A DNA stretch of 64,000 nt from Fimbriimonadaceae bacterium (lineage in GTDB: Bacteria; Armatimonadota; Fimbriimonadia; Fimbriimonadales; Fimbriimonadaceae). The stretch is taken from assembly GCA_019638775.1 (NCBI GenBank), contig JAHBTD010000003.1:310001-374000 (forward strand). The letters run 5' to 3'. The notes under the pieces were generated by a model. The model searched no databases, was not told the origin of the DNA, and saw only the letters and a program-made list of their open reading frames with translations. Below are positions 60,727 to 64,000 of this stretch, piece after piece (the first letter of the stretch is position 1; every line of letters starts with the position of its first letter). Position numbers and translations under genes: made by a program.

Positions 60727-61938
60727 ATGAAGGTCGCCATTTTCTCCGAATGTTATCTACCCACCACGAACGGGGTTGTTACGAGCATCGTGACGCTGCG
60801 TCGGACGTTGGAGGAGATGGGCCATACCGTCTACATCTTTGCGCCGGGCAGGCCCGAGCGTGAGGACGACCCGTTCGTCTATCGGCTTCCCGAACTTCCT
60901 TTTCCATCGCACCCGTATCGTTGGGCTAGGCCTTATCCGAGGCTTGGCTTTGACTTTGGCGCGCTTGGCGTGGACATCATCCACTGCCAACATCCCTTCT
61001 CAGTTGGCACGCTCGGTTTGGAATTGAGCGAGAAATACGACATTCCAGTTGTCTACACCGTCCACGCGCTCTACGACGATCTTGCCCGGTATCTGCGCAG
61101 CAGCACCCTCCGAAAAGTTGGTCCTGCGATTTTGCGAACCAAGATGCGCAAGTTCTGCTCGCGTATCGAGAACGTTATCGCCCCCTCCGAATACGCGCGC
61201 GACCAGCTTTATGCCGACCGAATCAACTCAAGAATCACGGTAATCCCAAGCGGAATTCGACCCGTCGTCCCCACCGCTGGAGCCCGTGAGCGGATTCGGC
61301 GTGTCCTTGGCTTGCGCCAGGGGGACAAGATGATCTTTGCGGCTGGGCGCCTCAGCCCCGAAAAGCGGATCGATGTCTTGCTTCGGGCGTTTGCGGTTCT
61401 CAAGGCGATCATGAGCCCGGTTGAAGCCGCCTCCCTCAAGCTTGTGCTTGTGGGTGACGGGCCGGTAAAGCGTGATCTGTTCCAGCTGGCCTATGACCTC
61501 GGGACTACGGATTCGGTGATCTTTGCAGGCAAGAAGCCGAATAACCAGATGAGCGATTGGTACGCCGCTGCCGACATCTTCGCCTGTTCGTCACCAGTCG
61601 AGACGCAAGGTCTTGTGTTTGTCGAGGCGATGAGCATGGGGCTGCCGTGTATCGCCGCAAATCAGGGCGGCGCTCGCGAGATCGTTGTACGCAACAAGAC
61701 CGGTCTCCATGTACCGCTCGACGCTGGGGCGTTCGCTCAAGCGATGCGAACACTCCTCACCGACCCCGAACTCTGCGCCGAGATGAGCCAATATGGGCGA
61801 ATTGAGGCTCAGCGGTACACCCCGGAAGCGATGGCAAAGAGCGTTCTAAAGGTCTACAACGCCGCCATCCACGGCCCGCACATGCTTCACGTCGATCCGA
61901 CGGATGCCGAGAGAGCCGCTTACGCGACGACCCTTTAA
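60727..61938 (+). CDS. Glycosyltransferase family 4
   Basis: 403 residues from ATG 60727; AGAAG lies a few bases upstream. N-domain KVAIFSECYLPTTNGVVTSI and the TVYIFAPG strand, C-domain FAAGRLSPEKRIDVLLRAF near residue 204 and SPVETQGLVFVEAMSMGLPCIAANQGGAREIV near 290 with the E-x7-E motif. The pattern resembles diacylglycerol glucosyltransferase and mannosyltransferase relatives that make glycolipids. Acceptor unknown. Own promoter, separate from the LPS operon. Confidence 0.9.
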   Translation: MKVAIFSECYLPTTNGVVTSIVTLRRTLEEMGHTVYIFAPGRPEREDDPFVYRLPELPFPSHPYRWARPYPRLGFDFGALGVDIIHCQHPFSVGTLGLELSEKYDIPVVYTVHALYDDLARYLRSSTLRKVGPAILRTKMRKFCSRIENVIAPSEYARDQLYADRINSRITVIPSGIRPVVPTAGARERIRRVLGLRQGDKMIFAAGRLSPEKRIDVLLRAFAVLKAIMSPVEAASLKLVLVGDGPVKRDLFQLAYDLGTTDSVIFAGKKPNNQMSDWYAAADIFACSSPVETQGLVFVEAMSMGLPCIAANQGGAREIVVRNKTGLHVPLDAGAFAQAMRTLLTDPELCAEMSQYGRIEAQRYTPEAMAKSVLKVYNAAIHGPHMLHVDPTDAERAAYATTL

Positions 61939-61959
61939 ACTCGGACCATCGCCCAAGCG

Positions 61960-63156
61960 CTACACTTCCGTCAGCGCAAGCTCGCAGAAAACGCGAATGC
62001 CTGTTGCGATGGCATCATCGTTGAAGTCAAACATCGGCGTATGCACGTTCGGATAGTGACCCTGCCCAACCGGGACTAGGCCAAGTTGGAAGAAGCATGC
62101 CGGGATTTCGTAGCCGTAGTAGCTAAAATCTTCGCCTCCCATCGTTGGCACGGCATTGCTATCGACAAACTCTGGTCCAAGCACACTGCTGGCAACTTTC
62201 ACAAAGTGCGCTGTTGCCCCCGGATCGTTCATCGTCACTGGGTAACCCTCATGCCAGTTGATCTCAGCGGTTGCCCCAAATGCCTCGGCGACTGAGCTTA
62301 CAATCTCCTTAAAGCGCTTTTCCGCATACGCCCGAGTATCGGGCAGCATCGTACGGATTGTTCCATTGAGCCAGGCAGTCTGAGGGATGATATTCTCGGC
62401 GGTGCCCGCCTTAAACTGACCGACGGTAAGCACGATCGAATCGAACGGGTCCGTGTTTCGAGATGCGATCGTCTGCAGTGCAGTGACGATATGTGCAGCC
62501 ACGACAACCGGGTCGATCGTGGTGTTGGGAGCGGCGGCGTGCCCGCCTACACCCTTAACGGTTACTTCGAAGGTGTTTGTGGCCGCCATGAGCGCTCCAG
62601 TTCGGGTGGCCACGTGCCCGATACGAACGGTTGTCCAACCATGCAGGCCAAAGATCATTTTGGCTTTGTGAGGAAAGATTGAGCCATTGAGGACGCCGTC
62701 GTTGCACATCTCTCTTCCACCAGCGCCCCCCTCCTCAGCAGGTTGAAAAACGAGCAGAGTATTGTTGGGTCGATCTTGCGTCTTTGCCAGTGCCCGAGCG
62801 ACGCCGATAAGGATGGACGTGTGTCCATCGTGTCCGCAGGCGTGCATCTTCCCAGGGATCGTTGAGCCGTAGAGTTTGCCCGTCTCCTCGTGGATCGGCA
62901 AAGCGTCCATATCCGCGCGCAGCGCAATCGTGGATGCGGAGCTGGGGTCTTTGGTGGTCGCAGGAAGAAAGCCCAAGACGCCAGTACCTTTGGCAAGCCC
63001 CGCTTTGAACTCTATGCCTGCTTTGGTCAGCTCGCGTTGGACAAGCTCGCTGGTTCTGTGCTCCTCAAACATCAGTTCGGGGTGCTTGTGGAGATCGTGA
63101 CGAATAGCTACGATTTCAGCGAGTTCACTTTGGACTCTTTCGGCGATGGCACTCAT
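61960..63156 (-). CDS. M20-family amidohydrolase
   Basis: 398 residues from ATG 63156 (further upstream in-frame start at 63198 adds 14 unrelated residues). HDLHKHPELMFEEHRTSELV, ALRADMDALPIHEETG, KMHACGHDGHTSILIGVARAL and FQPAEEGGAGGREM carry the metal-binding Cys/His/Glu set. A dimerisation domain (VTVKGVGGHAAAP) lies near 190. Resembles hippurate/N-acyl-amino-acid hydrolases of the M20D group; it removes N-acyl groups from amino acids. A TACGCT six bases before the ATG supports this start. Confidence 0.92.
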   Translation of the reverse strand: MSAIAERVQSELAEIVAIRHDLHKHPELMFEEHRTSELVQRELTKAGIEFKAGLAKGTGVLGFLPATTKDPSSASTIALRADMDALPIHEETGKLYGSTIPGKMHACGHDGHTSILIGVARALAKTQDRPNNTLLVFQPAEEGGAGGREMCNDGVLNGSIFPHKAKMIFGLHGWTTVRIGHVATRTGALMAATNTFEVTVKGVGGHAAAPNTTIDPVVVAAHIVTALQTIASRNTDPFDSIVLTVGQFKAGTAENIIPQTAWLNGTIRTMLPDTRAYAEKRFKEIVSSVAEAFGATAEINWHEGYPVTMNDPGATAHFVKVASSVLGPEFVDSNAVPTMGGEDFSYYGYEIPACFFQLGLVPVGQGHYPNVHTPMFDFNDDAIATGIRVFCELALTEV

Positions 63157-63162
63157 AGAGTG

Positions 63163-63168
63163 AGCGTA
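63163..63168 (-). promoter_or_regulatory. -10 element, leaderless
   Basis: TACGCT on the minus strand, six bases, then the amidohydrolase ATG at 63156. Confidence 0.5.
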
Positions 63169-63401
63169 CCCCGTGGGGCAATTCGCAATTTTCGCCACTC
63201 AGGATGCTATCGCGTCCTGTTAGGTTCGCGGGCCTCCTGGTAGACTCAGGCTGTGCCGAAAGGCAATTCGAGGGCCGAATGGACCGTGCGGATGAATCGC
63301 TCGAACCTACCGCAAGCGCAACAACCGCGTCCGTGGTTCATCTCTCTGCCCTCATTCAGCAGATTTCCAATATTCCTGCCCCAGAGGAGCAAGAGCAACC
63401 C

Positions 63402-64000
63402 ATGCCCACAGACAACTTCGATGCAGATATCATCGTCATTGGCGCCGGACCCGGCGGCTACGTCGCTGCCATTCGTGCAGCCCAGCTTGGAGCGAAGGTC
63501 ACCGTAGTCGAGAAGGAGTATCTCGGCGGCACCTGTCTTAATTGGGGCTGTATCCCATCCAAAGCTCTGATTGCCTCTGCTGAGGCTTACCAGCACACGA
63601 AGCATCTGGACGCTTTTGGCGTCTCGATCAAAGGCGATGTGACGTTCGATTTCGACAAGATCAACGCACGAAAGGACAAGATCGTCCAAGCCCAGCGTGG
63701 TGGCATTGGCATGTTGTTCAAAAAGAACGGCGTGACCCATGTCGAAGGTTTTGCCTCCTTCGTCGACAAGAACACGATTGAAGTGGAGAAGGACGGCAAG
63801 AAAACGAAGCTCCGAGCTAAGAGCTTCATTCTCGCCAGCGGCTCGACGATCATCGTGCCCAAGATTCCAGGCCTTGAAGGCGGACGAAAGGAAGGCATCT
63901 GGACGAGCGACGATGCCGTCACCGCTCCCCACCTGCCCAAGAAGATGGTTATCATCGGTGGGGGTGTTATCGGGGTCGAATTCAGCTACGTTTTCAATGC
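63402..64000 (+). CDS. lpdA: Dihydrolipoamide dehydrogenase, N-terminal part
   Basis: Flavoprotein (E3) of 2-oxoacid dehydrogenase complexes; cut by the window edge. From ATG 63402: IIVIGAGPGGYVAAIRAAQLG (FAD Rossmann motif), then GGTCLNWGCIPSKAL with the redox Cys pair, and later IIGGGVIGVEF, the NAD-domain start. An in-frame ATG at 63279 would add 41 residues (opening MDRADESLEPTASATTASVV), a polar linker-like stretch not typical of E3; GAGG before 63279 and TAGACT at 63241 make that longer form possible. Confidence 0.93.
   Translation, partial: MPTDNFDADIIVIGAGPGGYVAAIRAAQLGAKVTVVEKEYLGGTCLNWGCIPSKALIASAEAYQHTKHLDAFGVSIKGDVTFDFDKINARKDKIVQAQRGGIGMLFKKNGVTHVEGFASFVDKNTIEVEKDGKKTKLRAKSFILASGSTIIVPKIPGLEGGRKEGIWTSDDAVTAPHLPKKMVIIGGGVIGVEFSYVFN

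Noticed and set aside
1-64000. CRISPR array, tRNA/rRNA gene, prophage or insertion sequence
   Set aside because: No regular spacer-repeat array, no cloverleaf or rRNA signature and no transposase or integrase gene were seen. The dispersed repeats are too irregular for CRISPR.

Overview
The window reads as chromosomal DNA of a diderm (LPS-making) bacterium of moderate-to-high GC. LpxK, an LpxL-type acyltransferase, two family-9 glycosyltransferases and an HldE-type cytidylyltransferase imply lipid A and core synthesis. These genes sit near FtsZ, SecA, TypA, a histidine-degradation set, a proteasome alpha-like protein and a deiodinase-like selenoprotein. I think a member of the Armatimonadota (Fimbriimonadia-like) is plausible, but that is inference; no rRNA or tRNA gene was seen to settle it.

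Layout. 1-3.1 kb: tail of a WD40 protein, ftsZ, a terminator with a possible small structured RNA, a repeat-filled gap, and prmC. 3.3-9.5 kb: a proteasome alpha-like gene, a three-gene winged-helix/membrane cluster, and two pairs of tandemly duplicated secreted or membrane proteins. 9.5-11.3 kb: typA. 11.4-23.7 kb: one long minus-strand run of five paralogous secreted proteins of about 700-780 residues, each with an N-terminal secretin/TonB short N-terminal (STN)-like domain, followed by a TPR-like membrane protein. 23.8-28.1 kb: an M55 D-aminopeptidase and a few secreted proteins of unknown function. 28.1-34 kb: secA, an MFS transporter and a TlpA-type thioredoxin. 34.1-38.9 kb: hutU, a hipBA module with three repeated operator-like sites, a gene read through an in-frame TGA (selenocysteine) and an SGNH hydrolase. 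39-49.6 kb: a second thioredoxin protein, M28 and M61 peptidases, hutG-like, hutI, a GH78 rhamnosidase and two small or unknown genes. 49.6-54 kb: a Lon N-domain protein, a GAF-PAS histidine kinase, a VOC protein and mtaB. 54.5-62 kb: the LPS genes, a PIG-L deacetylase, a cyclophilin and a GT4 glycosyltransferase. 62-64 kb: an M20 amidohydrolase and the start of dihydrolipoamide dehydrogenase.

What ties it together. Many genes have no ribosome-binding site but carry a TANNNT-like (or CATAAT) -10 hexamer 5-9 nt, most often exactly 6 nt, before the start codon. This is the layout expected of leaderless mRNAs, and I used it to choose several starts. Intergenic DNA carries several families of short dispersed repeats, one of which has entered the lpxK reading frame. 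The most notable items are the selenoprotein with a bacterial SECIS-like hairpin, the five-member STN-domain family, the hip operators and the repeat insertion in lpxK.
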